DNA from: Maratus speciosus
Taxonomy: Eukaryota > Arthropoda > Arachnida > Araneae > Salticidae
Direction: 5' to 3'
Assembly (NCBI GenBank): GCA_963932465.1
Contig: OZ010792.1
Location: forward strand, 109,982,935-110,046,934
Length of the DNA stretch: 64,000 nucleotides
In this document: positions 42,899 to 54,790 of the stretch, one piece after another
Layout of the letters: each line of letters opens with the position of its first letter
Numbering within the stretch: position 1 is the first letter of the stretch
Position numbers and translations under genes: made by a program
The notes under the pieces: generated by a model
Databases searched by the model: none
What the model was told of the DNA's origin: nothing
The model's input: the letters and a program-made list of their open reading frames with translations, nothing else

Positions 42899-43834
42899 TG
42901 CGAAATTATCACCTCATCGGCGCATTACGAGAAAGTCTTCTGATCTGATGAGGGCAGAATACTGTCACCGTACTTTAAAGAAGCAGATGACATTGTCACA
43001 CGTTGAGTAGTTGACCATTTTGTGTATGTTCGATAATCGAAACTCACATATTCTAGAGTCTCGACATTCTTCGCCACTTATTTCTTTAGTCTGTCAGAGG
43101 ATGTTTGTGTAGTACTTCTTGAAGCAGTTTTCCACGAAGTCTCTTGCAAAAATGGGTTCATACAGTTTTTAAAACATTAGCGTTGTTTAGTGTCCTTTTC
43201 TCCTAACAAGTTATGTCTCAAACTAGATAGACCATATCTAGAGAGTGCACTCACAGGCAAGAAGTGGGGTCAGGATAAACCATGTGACAGTTGGCATTTG
43301 GAAATGAAAGGTTACTAGCAGCAACACTAGTTTTGTTGCTTTATCGCACGCAGCTCTTGGCAAGAGTGCACCCAGTAGCAGAAACTGCCCAGCACGGCAG
43401 CGGGCACTGCAGATTATTTTAAATCTTGCAGATTAATCTGCCAGCTTAAAAAGAAAGGCTGGGCTTTAAAAAAAGTTGAAATTTACTTTAAGTCTCTAGA
43501 TTTATGGTATTTGTTTCATAATTTTATAATATTTTCTTTATAAAGGAAAATAATTTCTTATTTCTTGGGATATTGTTGTTTTAGTAGGCTTAGTCTCGCA
43601 TTGTTGGGTTGCAGATAAATTTTAGCATGCTGCAGACTGACACTGAAAATTCTGCTTCTGGGAGAGTGCAGTATATATATGCTGTGATTCAGAAACTCGC
43701 ACGTTTGATAGAAATACAAATCAGTAGCAAAATAAACAGGAATGTCTACCAGATATTTATCATTCAAAGCATTTGCTCATCAGTAATAAATGAATAAAGT
43801 AATCATTAAACTTTTATTTAGATTTTTTTTAAAA
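42899..43834. other. Spacer without a supported gene
   Basis: Includes GGGCAGAATACTGTCAC at 42952, the inverse of a sequence at 35402. A GC-richer patch near 43370-43420 (CAGCACGGCAGCGGGCACTG) has no frame or motif I can name. Confidence 0.4.
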
Positions 43835-45160
43835 CTAGGCGGCTCGGCCCCCTACGAGCTATGCTCGCCAACCCCCGTTCAGACACCGCAGTCTCTAAAA
43901 GCACGCTAATTTGATCGGCTTTAAAAAGATTTTGAAAGATTGAATTATAATTTAAAAAACAGTGGTGATCTCCCTATAAATGGGTTTCTATTCATTTTTC
44001 TTCGATTGGAGAATTTTAAGGAAAAATCAGCTGCTGTTAAAAGATACAATGGCTGTTTTCGTCTTTGATTAAATAAAATCAGTTAAACATTTCAAAATAA
44101 GCTAATATAATAAGCAAATCTGTATCAAAATGCAAATATATTTTACAAATACCAATGCCTTCTTTTGTCAGAAACGACACAAAAGGTTAACGAATCTTAA
44201 CTAAACCATTTAAGCAATTTCTTTATTTTCTGCTTCACAGATTTTTCTCTTTCAAATCATATTTTTTGTTGATGACACTTCATTTTCAGATTATAATCTT
44301 TTTTATTTTTATTACATTACTAAATAATCGCTCGAAAGCAGTCTAAATGCATTCAATAAAATTAATATTAATCTTATTAATATAATCTCAAAATATCAAA
44401 TTAATGTCTCGCGCAATTTTAAAATTTAAACTGTTTTGCAATATTACTTTTTGTTCATTTTACATAATAAGTGTAATGTGACGTAATTTCTTCTATTTAA
44501 GACTCCTAACGCATATTAATGAATTTATTATTTTACAATATCCTTATAAAATTCATGTGTAAATATAGATTTTATGAAGTAATTTTCAATAAGTTCCTGC
44601 TTTTCACACATAATTATTTAATTCTAATTTGAAAGTTTTTTTTCTGTTACGTATAATAGTCACATGTAAATAAATTTTTAATTTGGAGCAAAGATTATTA
44701 TATGCGCTGTTTAACAGTTGGCAACAGCTTAAATTAATAACATTTCCTAAAATAAGTAAAAAATATCTCTCGAAATGCTGAAAATTTGAATTTAAAATAG
44801 TAATAAAACCTGAAAAAATGAGTCAAATTAAAAAAGTGAATGCAGTCTGCACACCGGGAAATTCTAACGTATAAAATGATCTAAAAATGAATTAATTCCC
44901 ATGTATAGTTTTTGCTACTATAAAACTTTTTTAATGGAACGATTTTGTCCAACTTTAGCATTAAATATCTCTTAAAATAATTATTCGATTTGAAAACTGT
45001 CTGCATCAGCGTGTTTATCAAACATTTCTCTATAACCGCCGATTTTCATATGTTTGTATGCAGTATTTTTCTTAACATTAACGGAGAAAGACCTCCGGTC
45101 ACAAAAAATTCAAAACCGGCGGCGGCGACAACGTAAGTTACTTTTTTTTAGACTAGAGAG
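43835..45160 (-). mobile_element. Non-autonomous Helitron copy 1, 1326 bp
   Basis: Minus strand: 5' end A|TCTCTCTAGTCTAAAA at 45160, 3' end CCTAG|T at 43835, preceded by a G/C hairpin (GGGGGCCGAGCCGCC). A-T insertion, TC start, hairpin and CTAG end are Helitron hallmarks. No helicase coding. Same orientation as the copy at 45308. Confidence 0.88.
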
Positions 45161-45307
45161 ATAACATTATTTTAATAACTCAGCCCATTTTTTAATCTTT
45201 CACATCATAGTTTTTTAAAAAATTAATTTCATTAGATACTTATTTTTTATTGTTAATACAAAGAAACAAATGGGATAAAAAAAGTAAAGAAATTAATTTT
45301 TAAGAAA

Positions 45308-46929
45308 CTAGGGGGCTCGGCCCCCTACGAGCTACGCTCGCCAACCCCCGTCCAGACACTGCAGATTAAATGCACACTAATTTGATCTGCTTTAAAATGA
45401 TTTCGAAAGATTGAATTATAATTTAAAAAACAGTGGCGATCTCCCTATAAACGGATTTGTATTCATTTCTCTTTGATTGGGGAATTTTAACGCCAAATCC
45501 GCTGCGGTACTACTTGATTATCCAGTCGACCAATTTCGCCAAATTATATAAATCGCCAAACAACTCGCCAAATTATACAAATTGACGTAATTTTTATTTT
45601 AAATAACGAAAGAACAAATAAATAGCACAACATTAATAAAAATACAAATAAAACGTCCAAATAAAAATAACTTGATGACGTAGACACGTGTAACAACATT
45701 TCAAAATAAGCTAATATAAAAGGAATTAAGTAAACAGAGTCTTTGTCTCCTGGTATTTTTTAACAAAGCGAAAAGAAAGTTCTTTTAAATGAGACATTTT
45801 AAATTAATCGTTTTTAATCTGACATAACTTTGACCAAGCTATTCTTTCTCTTTTAAATATTCACGTGAAAATAATTTGTTAGAAATGAAATATTATTTGT
45901 GCTTTCCTAACAAAATTAGTTGAAAAGATCATCTCGAAATATCAAATAAATGTCTCGCACAGTTTTTAATTAAATTTAAAACTGTTTTGCAATATTATTT
46001 TTTGTTCATTTTACGTAATAAGTGTAATGTGACGTAAATGTGATGTAATTTCTCCTATTTAAGACTTCTAACGCATGTTAATGAATTTATTATTTTACAA
46101 TATCCTTCCTCTGTTAAAATTCACATGTAATTATAGATGAAGTAATTTTCAATAAGTTCCTGCTTTTTTTTTTTTTTTCTGTTTATAATAGTCAGATGTA
46201 AATAAATTTTAAATTTGAAGCAAACATTATTGTTTGCGCTATTTATAAAGTTGGCAACAGGTTAAATTAGTACAATTTTCTAAAATAAGTAAAAAATATC
46301 TCTCGAAATGCTGAAAATTTGAATTTAAAATAGAAATGTAACCTCGAAAAATGAGTAAAATTAAAAAAATAAATTAATTCTGCACACCGGGAAATTATAA
46401 CGTATAAAATGATTTATAAATTATTAAATTCCGATGTATAGTTTTTGCTCCTATAAAACTTTTTTAATGGAATGACTTTGTCCAAATTTAGCATTAAATA
46501 TCTCTTAAAATAATTCTTCGATTTGAAAACTATCTGCATCAGCGTGTTTATCAAACATTTCTCTATAATACCGCCGATTTTCATATTTTTGTATGCAATA
46601 TTTTTCTTAATATTAACCCATTAACCGCCAAAACTATTAAGATAGAAATATTCAAATTTCTTGTTGAAAGTAGTTTCCCACCACAAATTCAGTAAGGTAA
46701 ATTTCGCTTTACTAAAATAGCAAAATTTCTGCCAATAAATAAGACATTTTTTTAAGTTCTAAAACAGTGGTGCCAATGTAATTAGTTCATTGCATGAGCA
46801 ATTATTTTGACTGTTGCGTGAACGCAACGTCAGCGGTTAATGGGTTAACGGAGAAAGACCTACGGTCACAAAAAACTCAAAACCGGCAGCGGTGACAGCG
46901 GTAGTTACCTTTTTTTTAGAATAGAGAGA
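45308..46929 (-). mobile_element. Non-autonomous Helitron copy 2, 1622 bp
   Basis: Minus strand: 5' end A|TCTCTCTATTCTAAAA at 46929, 3' end GGGGCCGAGCCCCCTAG|T at 45308, with a perfect GGGGGC/GCCCCC hairpin. Aligned by eye to copy 1 along most of its length. It differs by a 228-bp TTAA-flanked insert and by an extra segment near 45520-45700. Confidence 0.9.
46617..46844. mobile_element. piggyBac-like MITE, 228 bp
   Basis: TTAA flanks both sides (46613-46616, 46845-46848). The ends CCCATTAACCGC and GCGGTTAATGGG are perfect 12-bp inverted repeats. The Helitron at 43835 has the uninterrupted site (ACATTAACGG), which proves insertion. Confidence 0.95.
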
Positions 46930-48755
46930 TTTAACTTTATGTGCTGTAAGGAGGGTGTGATAATACTATCACATTTGTTTCTTATTTCAGTGCCGCATTC
47001 TTGTTTTACGCGCCTGCAATGTTGCTTTCTTGTTCAGTGTGACGATAAAAAAAATGATGAGAATTAAATGCCGTTAGATAAAATAAACAGATCTTGAGAG
47101 GCGTAAATGATCGTATAGCTAGCTACTGCTGATAAGATTGACATAAGTGCTGAGAATAAATATTTTGCCGATGATCAAATGTTATTGCAGTAAAAAAATT
47201 AAAAGGGAATGATCTTACTTAAATGATGAGGTAACACATTGAAGAGACAGCAGTTAAAATCTCCTTTATTTGTCCATTACTTGAGAGGTTGGAAGGTAAT
47301 TATAACAGGCAGGTCACCGTACATGGCGAAAACGTTCCACGTAGAATTATTAAAAACTTGAAGTAAATCCATGACAAAAATGAATATTGGTTAAAATTAT
47401 TTATTTAGAGAATGCCTTGATGATAAAAGATCCAAATAGGAATGTATAAATTAAAAAGCCGGAGATCGAAGATAAAGTTATATATATCGAGAATTAGCTA
47501 TTGAAGAACATCGTAGTTTTAGAATCGCTCTTTGCAATTTAGGCACATGGCCCGAAATCCAAAAGACAATCACATTGTCAAAAAATACAATATCAAAACT
47601 TTCATAAAAATCTGTTAAAAAACTGGCTGCACTTCGTACATATACCAGGTAAACAGGGCTTACAAAAGTGAATCCAAAAATGATTTAAATCTATTAGTTA
47701 AAATAAATTTACGTATTATAAGCAGCACATATGAAAAGAGAGAATAGAAAACGAAACCTTTCTGAGAAAGAACGAACTTTTCTAATTCGCCGAGCGAAGA
47801 CACACCCTTTTCATTACGCAGCCGGACATCACTGGAATGCGCGTGTCTAAAAATAGATCAGGAGAGGGGCAAAAGCTATCTTACTTTCGGTAAAAAAGGA
47901 AAGAAAAAAAAAGCGATTTGAACGATCATTGAGTCGAAAAAAAAAATCATTTAAAACGTGAGATTAGAATACTGCATTACAATTAAAAAAATAAATGTGA
48001 TTACTACATCACATTCAGCACATCTTTTTCCCTTGCTGCTCATTCTGCAGTTTAGCATTTACTTTTCCATTGCACGTTACCCTGCACGCTGATCTATTTT
48101 TAGCATTGCATTGCTCGAATCGCGCTGACACCAGACTTGGTCGATTACAGAGGGCTGTAATCGATTACAATTACTTACAATTTCTAAGAACCAATTACAA
48201 TTATGTGTCTATTCATGCAAGTTGGATTATTATTAAATTTATTGATTATCTATTTTTTTTATATTGTGCTAGATTACAATTATGTTTAGAAGATTACAGC
48301 TAATTTTTTTTTGTTGGATTACGATTACCGAACTAGTCTATTATGATTACAGTTCGATTACACTGATTTCATTATCTGCGTGTTACAAACTAGAATCCTG
48401 CATCATGTTGGGTAACCTGATTTTACTCAAACCGAAAACCACATCTGAATTTTTTTAAAATTTATCAGTTTCAGCATTATGCTGAAAACTTGTGCTATAC
48501 TTGGCATAACAAATCTCTCGCTCTAGTTACGCTGTAATATATACCATACTAACATTTTGGAGTAAAGTACTTTAGAGCAGGACTTAATTTTTAACAAAAA
48601 AAGTATCGGAGTTCTAATATTCTGCAGTAATAACAACCATAGTGTTACATTTGCATATTTATATTTCATACATTATTTGCAAAATTGAAATTAATTTCAT
48701 TTTCAACAACAGAAAATTTTTAATATATTTTGACTATATCTATGCAATTTATATA
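46930..48755. other. AT-rich stretch with repeated ATTACAATTA motifs
   Basis: At 48137-48365, GATTACAATTA-type motifs recur about ten times (for example GTAATCGATTACAATTACTT). This looks like a transposon subterminal region or a degenerate simple repeat. No gene recognised elsewhere in the interval. Confidence 0.45.
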
Positions 48756-49976
48756 CAGTGAAACCCCGGTCTATCGTTCCCGCATCCATCGTTTTCCCGC
48801 ATTGATCGTTTTATTTCTATGGTCCCTGCACAAATTATATTTAAATAATGTTAACGAAACCCGCATACACCGTTCTCCAAAAAGTCATTTTTCCGCATTC
48901 ATCGTTGTAATATTTTTCTCCTCACCGAAATGAAATTGAAGGTCAAGCTGATCCATATGACATACAACCTGGATTACTTCTTTTGTCCTAAAATAACTCA
49001 TTTGTGTTGTTTTAGGAAGGAAATACAGGGATTAGCGCTGATTTTGTGACATGTATATATGTGTAAATAAATGAATGCGGAACAGATGCTCTGTTTGGAG
49101 AATGGGTTATTTAATTCTGTGTAAAGGGGAGGATCGAGGGGAGGATGGATGCATCCACGTTGGCCAGCTCCAGCTGCCACATTCTTTCACATTCCTGGCT
49201 AATCTGTTGTGTGAAGTGCACATGTTTAATTTCAAGAGTTTGAGCTTTCAATTTAATGCGTTCTGGGAATTTTAAGAACGGCAAAACAAATCCGAACTCT
49301 AGAAGAAAGTCTTCTCATCACAGATAAGGTGGAAAAGAATCCTTTTGAGAAAAAAATTAACATCGCTAAATGTTTATGTATATCGCTTTCAATCGATTGA
49401 AAGCGAGGATCAGGAAGATCAGGCGAGAATTCAGGATCCTGAATTCGATAATTTCGAAAAAGAAAGAAATTAGAAAGCAGGCTGATAAGCATGGAACTTC
49501 TGCAAAAAAAGAGAAAAACTAACAAAATGTCTACTTGCAGTGATTTGAAAAGACTTTTCTTCGCTTAGTACGAGCAGCCTCGTGCGTCAAATATTCCTGT
49601 GGATGGGAATATTGTTCAAGAGAACGCAATTGAAATAGCTGTATCATATGGCACGGATACTTTTTCTGCATCAAATGAGTGGATTTCAAATTTTAAAATT
49701 CGCCATGGATTGGTATCCAAGAAATTATGCAGTGAAAATTGCGCAGTAGTAATTACTGATACCATAGAAATGTGGTATGAAAAAATTCCGAAGTTACTAG
49801 AAGGCTATAAGGATTGTGACATCTATAATGCAGACGAAACAGGCCTGTTTTATACATGCTTGCCAGAGCTAGCATTCAAATGGGGGTTCTTGTCAAGGGG
49901 TAAACATTCCAAAGAAAGACTTTCTTTCTTTGACAGTGCTACTATGCACAAATAAGGACAGTTCTAACAAAGGGGC
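48756..49976 (+). mobile_element. Third Tigger element, 3'-truncated
   Basis: The left end CAGTGAAACCCCGGTCTATC follows TA at 48754-48755. A plus-strand transposase remnant starts near 49256. At about 49977 the sequence changes to GGGGCTGTTCAAATATTACG, the start of another repeat, so the 3' part is missing. Confidence 0.82.
49256..49955 (+). pseudogene. Tigger transposase N-terminal half
   Basis: Frames before 49590 carry recognisable N-terminal pieces but contain stops. The frame 49599-49955 (118 codons) has the CENP-B-type DNA-binding core (ASNEWISNFKIRHGLVSKKL at residues 24-43, with E-W-x-x-x-F-x-x-R-H) and then YNADETGLFYTCLP, the start of the catalytic domain, followed by GKHSKERLS. 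Tigger enzymes cut at TA. The frame breaks just after residue 118, and the homologous continuation (TNKDSSNK) is in another frame before the element is cut off at about 49977. Confidence 0.88.
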
Positions 49977-49999
49977 TGTTCAAATATTACGCAAGCATG

Positions 50000-50130
50000 T
50001 TTTTGACAACTTTTGATGCACCCTCCCCCCCTTGTCAGCAAAAATAAGCAAATCGCAAACCCCCCTTAATAATTACGTAAGAAAATTGCAACCCCCCCCC
50101 TCCACTTAAAAAAAATTAGGACACAATACA
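50000..50130. repeat. Poly-C-rich end of an unidentified repeat
   Basis: CCCTCCCCCCCTTGTCAGC, CAAACCCCCCTTAATAATTA and AACCCCCCCCTCC follow GGGGCTGTTCAAATATTACG at 49977. I found no matching far end in the window. Confidence 0.45.
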
Positions 50131-50277
50131 AATTTAAAAAAAACTCTACTCGACTTAAAAAAAATAATAATAAATGCTTGTTTTATTTCCTTACAATTCT
50201 ATTTAAGAAAATTTCTTAGATCACAATTTTAGAAGAACTTAGCCATTTGAAAAATTAAAATTTGAACATGCCCATAT

Positions 50278-53200
50278 CTATTCCGATACTGACCACGGTT
50301 GCTCAAGCCATTTTTCCATACCTGTTATGATATTGGTTTCCAGTTTTACTTGATTATCTTCATCGCTTTCTTTTCCGATGCAATCTTGATCAACTTCATC
50401 TTCCTTGATACACTCAACATCTTCTGTATCTTTCACGAATTTTACGAAGCACATAAGTTCATTTGCTCGATGAGCAGAAATTTTCAATGGTCGTATAAGG
50501 CAGGCCTTCTCACTTTTTTCACTGTGCTGAATTTTTTTGTGTCTGTTTGCTGACTTCTGAGATGCATGATATTGGCCACAACTTCCACAAGTTCTTGGGG
50601 ATAATTGCAATTTTATGGAAGGACAAAAATAATCATACAGCATCTTTAAAAATCCCTTTGCTGTAATATTGAGATTTAAGGCCAGACGGAGACTTAAATC
50701 TATAAATTCTCCCTCCTCACTTGTAATGATGTCATTTGACGATTGTATCATTTTAATTGGAGGAGGAATGAATCGCCCTTTTAATATACGAAATTATCCA
50801 CTACGTGCAGGAGCGCAACAATTCTTTTCTTCGCATTTTATAATTTGCAGCAAGTATTGATTTTCTTGCAAGTGCTTCGAATACCAATCCAAGTCATAAC
50901 CAAGAGAGTCTGGTTTGCCTGAAACAAACATATGTGACAGTAACAGGATAACCGTCAATGTTTAATGAGTTTCAGATATTTGCGAGAGTTTTACCAGCAT
51001 ATGCAAAGTTATTTTGCTCTATTTCTTCATCAATAGTGTTACCGTTCTCATCGAGATGGGAACCATAATGGTCATAAGGGTGCAAAAGACCAGACAGTTC
51101 TCGACTGAGTGGTGCCATTCGCCTTTCTACTCAGTTATATGCACTTCTTCTAGGAGCATTGCATGCAATGAAATTTCCATCCAAATCATGCTTTTTGAAA
51201 TGGTTAATAGCAAACGATATATAACTTTCTGGTAGCGGGGATTCTCGTTTGGAGCTCCATCAACCGTAACTATGATTACAGGTTTGATGAAACCCTCTTC
51301 TATTTTCACTAATTTTTCAAAGTCTTTGAGTATTAATAGAGTTTCAAAATCCTGAGCATGAGTATTTGCTGTGGAAGAACTGTGTTTCCCACTTCTTATA
51401 GCAATAAACGCTGGACCAGAATAATCTATGGCTTTACTTATACCTGCCATGCCAGGAGCAATCACAATACCAGCATAAATAGATGGGATAAGTTTGTGGC
51501 GTTCAGCGATGACCCACTCGTGGTCGGGTAAGGATACATGATACTCCATATGCATCAGTATCGGGGACTGTTTATTGGCTGCTGTAATTTCCAAAGGTAC
51601 ATGCACTATGTCATTCTGTGAAAGAAGAAACACTTGCATGGGTCCAAGAATTGAAGCTAAAGTTTCTAAATAGCGGATGGATGTTACTGCAAATTGGGTA
51701 TCAATGTGAGATCGGTAATAATCAGTCTGAACCCGAGAAAGTTTTATCGGCACTGTGGTGACATGTCTTCGACCCTCGATGGTTGAGGAATTTTTTGGAA
51801 GCAAACGAAGATATGTTCCACTCATGCTTATTGCAAAACCAACATTTTTCAGTTCTACAGTCAAGTTATTGAGAGTTTTGACACTTCGTATTGACTCGCT
51901 TCTTCTTTTTGCATCTGCAGCGCTTCCAATAATAGCTATGTCTGCTATTGCCTTAAGCAATAATGGTTGATCAACATTTAAACTTGGTCTTCCTACTGAT
52001 TCCCTCAAAGATATATATATATTTTTTAATGTCTGGATTATCATGGCAGATTTCGTCAAGCTTTGTTCGTTTGGTGGTTCGATTATTTCTTTGGTATTCA
52101 TCATTTTGTCGTTTCCTTTTTAAGGATTGTTCTTCTTTTTTTAGATCACTGGAAACCTTATTTATCTGTTTTTGAATTTGAGATACACTGGTTTCAATTC
52201 AATTGGATTACATTTCATTTTTAGTAAGGTACAAAATTTGAAAACAGTTAGAAGATTATTTGCTACAAAACTTACATATTTTTTAATTTTTTCCCCCATG
52301 GATACATTAATTTTCGAGTTATTTGAAAAGGAAAAATAAGGTTTAGCTTGGCTACGCCATATTTAAAAAGTAATAACTCATTTTTTGACATTTCTTTGGT
52401 CTTTATTTATTCCCATTCTGACCATGTTTCGCCAAGGCTACACGGTCATTTTATCTTATCTATCTTTTTTCCAATTTTTACAAGTAAACATGTAAACTAA
52501 AAGTTATGATAAAATATATTTAAAATTTTAAGAATAAATTAATTATAATAACCTTTATAAAATAATCAAGAAAGACTGGTACTTTTCGGTTAGCCGGGCG
52601 CCAGTGTTATATATACATATTTATATACACACATATATGTATATATACATATATATGTGTGTGTATATACAATGCAAAAACCCTTGACGGGTTAAAAGTT
52701 TCTGACGCAGCACTTTATCTTATGCTCTAAGAATTTTAAATATGGAACTTAAAAATACTGATATCAAATTTTGAGTGACGTTATGCTATTTCTTAAAAAA
52801 TATATTTGTATTTATTTCATCATTTTATTTTTGTTTTATTTATAATCGCATGTGCAAAAGTTATGATCAACATGAAAAGCTGCATAAAATTTTATTCGCT
52901 GTTGCTTTATCATTTACATCTCTCATAAATTCAAAATATGAGTTTTAAAAGATATGATATAAAATTTAAGTGACGCCTTGATGTGACTTTAAAAGGTTTG
53001 TTTTAAAATTCAATTTAAATTATTTTTGACTTGGTTAAAATATTTTTTTACATCTACACAATACTTTTAATTTTCCAATTCACTGTTAAATATATCACTT
53101 TCATTGAATCTATACTATGCATTGAAATGTATTTATTTCAATAAATTGATTTATCTTTTGTGTCACGCTATTCAAAATTGTGAGTAAGATTTATGTAAAT

Positions 53201-53691
53201 GGTTTATTTGCGTCAAACTATCCTTTTTCATACATTTCATGTAGTTTGGACACAATGACGCAAAGAAACCATTTACGTATCGTATCGTTGCGTCGTATCG
53301 GCTGCGTCACTCGAAATACTACCGTCTTCCATGATACAATACATGTATATGTATAAATAAGTATATTTACATATATGTAGGTATATAAATATGCATATAT
53401 AACACTGGCGCCCGGCTAACCGAAAAGTACCGAAAGACTGATTTCTTTTTGGTTGCCTTACGCAGTTCATCCTCAATTATTTTTAGCACCAATACCTCTA
53501 ACTCTTTGTCAGTTTTAGAAGACTTTTTGTACTGCCGCCACACATCATTAGTTTTACATTGGATATCCTTCAAAGGTTTATCTGATGCAGACTTTTTGAA
53601 ACTTTCAAAAAGTTTTTTACACAAGATTTCTCGAAATGAAGACATATTTCTGATTTTATTTATTTTAAACACCACTACACTACAGTACTGA
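50278..53691 (-). pseudogene. Multi-exon dead gene of an unnamed mobile-element-like family
   Basis: Minus strand, right to left. A first part at about 53646-53440 begins MSSFREILCKKL and ends in a lysine-rich helix. An 854-bp element is inserted at 52578-53431. A second part near 52200-52040 is a basic coiled region (SLKRKRQNDEYQ) after a possible acceptor. After a frameshift, a 325-codon frame (52104-51127) contains GRPSLNVDQPLLLKAI, ATYLRL-like sequence, KHSSSTANTHAQDFE and VTVDGAPNENPRYQ, the last with the look of a catalytic aspartate segment. After another shift VERRMAPLSRELSG follows (51130-50980), then a last frame (50751-50278) with a C2H2-like finger CGSCGQYHASQKSANRHKKIQH-region. 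I do not recognise a named superfamily. Frameshifts near 52040 and 51130 and an insertion make it inactive. Confidence 0.65.
52578..53431. mobile_element. 854-bp element with ~51-bp near-perfect TIRs
   Basis: Exact 8-bp duplication GAAAGACT at 52570-52577 and 53432-53439. The TIRs start GGTACTTTTCGGTTAGCC and continue GGGCGCCAGTGTTATATAT, with one mismatch in about 51 positions. Termini beginning GG and the 8-bp duplication could be Merlin or another superfamily. No transposase frame. TATA/TGTG simple repeats lie next to both TIRs. Confidence 0.92.
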
Positions 53692-53699
53692 GAGGTTTT

Positions 53700-54100
53700 C
53701 AAAACTCAAGAGACACCAGACAGTATAGCAGTCGGTCATTATGGTTATGGGGTTCAACCACTTGACAGAGGAGGGGTGGAAACAAAAAAGATGGAATTTT
53801 ACTTATGTTTTGGAAGCTTTCCCGGAAGACTCATATAACGGCTTTACCGTTATATATTCATTATTCCTCCTCTCCCCTCAAAAAATCAACTTTTAACTTT
53901 ACTGGTTTATTATAAATTGTCATTATTCCCTACCCCCCCCCCCCCCCCCTTCAAATAAAATATTTAGTTAAATTTGACAGTTTATACTTAATTTCTTATG
54001 GCTTTAGTCATTCTCTCCCCCCCCCCCCCCCCCCTCTCACTACTGTAAGTTTCACTTTTACTTTTTAAAGTTCTTTTTAAATGCAGACATCATTTATCTC
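53700..54100. other. Spacer with two poly-C tracts
   Basis: C-runs at about 53932-53949 and 54018-54034. ATATAACGGCTTTACCGTTATAT at 53835 is a short palindrome. No gene. Confidence 0.45.
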
Positions 54101-54790
54101 GGTTCCTTTTTCTGTCTTTCAAATTCACACGGGCAGAAAAAGATCTTAACCGCAGCTATTTTCCCTTGACATGAAATAGAAGAATAAAATACAAATGAAT
54201 GTCTCTTCGCTTTGCAGCCGACGATATCTAATGCATATTTTCCCAGCCTCTGGGCTTGCATTAGTATTCAATTCTCACCCTTGTACTTTGTCGGATACAA
54301 ACCATATGCCCATTGCTGACTAATTTGCAGCTGTAGTTAGATCTGTAACGTGCATATAAAAATCACGTGTTCCTATTCCTTTAAGCCTCCCTGCTTACCG
54401 CTGGAATGTTATTTAGTGTAACCCTAAAGGTGCCCGCCATGGCATAGTTTTTAACTCAATGTAAAACTCCATGATTGTTTTGTCTATCCAATTTGTTTTA
54501 CGCCAAACATCATACATATGGTTGACTAATGTTTGCCAATCTGTAAGTGTTGGTAACAAAATCTCACTCACTCTTGCTTCTGACGTTGAGCCATGTAAAC
54601 CAAAATCAAGCCCCGCTGTGGGGCGTCTGCCCATTCGGCAGTTATCGAAACTTTCCCCGTCTCTCTATACTGTTCACGGCCCTCCATTAAAAGATATTTC
54701 ATAATAAAGATGTAAGTCCTCTAAATTTTTGTGTTGGAGTTTTTTTCCTGGACATTCGCCACATAAATTTGGCGCCGTTGCCCAGTTTTG
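54100..54790 (+). repeat. Possible solo LTR or 5' LTR with primer site
   Basis: TATAAAA-like sequence at about 54356, AATAAA within TTCATAATAAAGATG at about 54700, and then, after ...GCCACA, TTTGGCGCCGTTGCCCAG at about 54767, which has the form of an LTR-retrotransposon primer binding site. No gag-pol follows and the left LTR limit is unknown. Confidence 0.4.
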
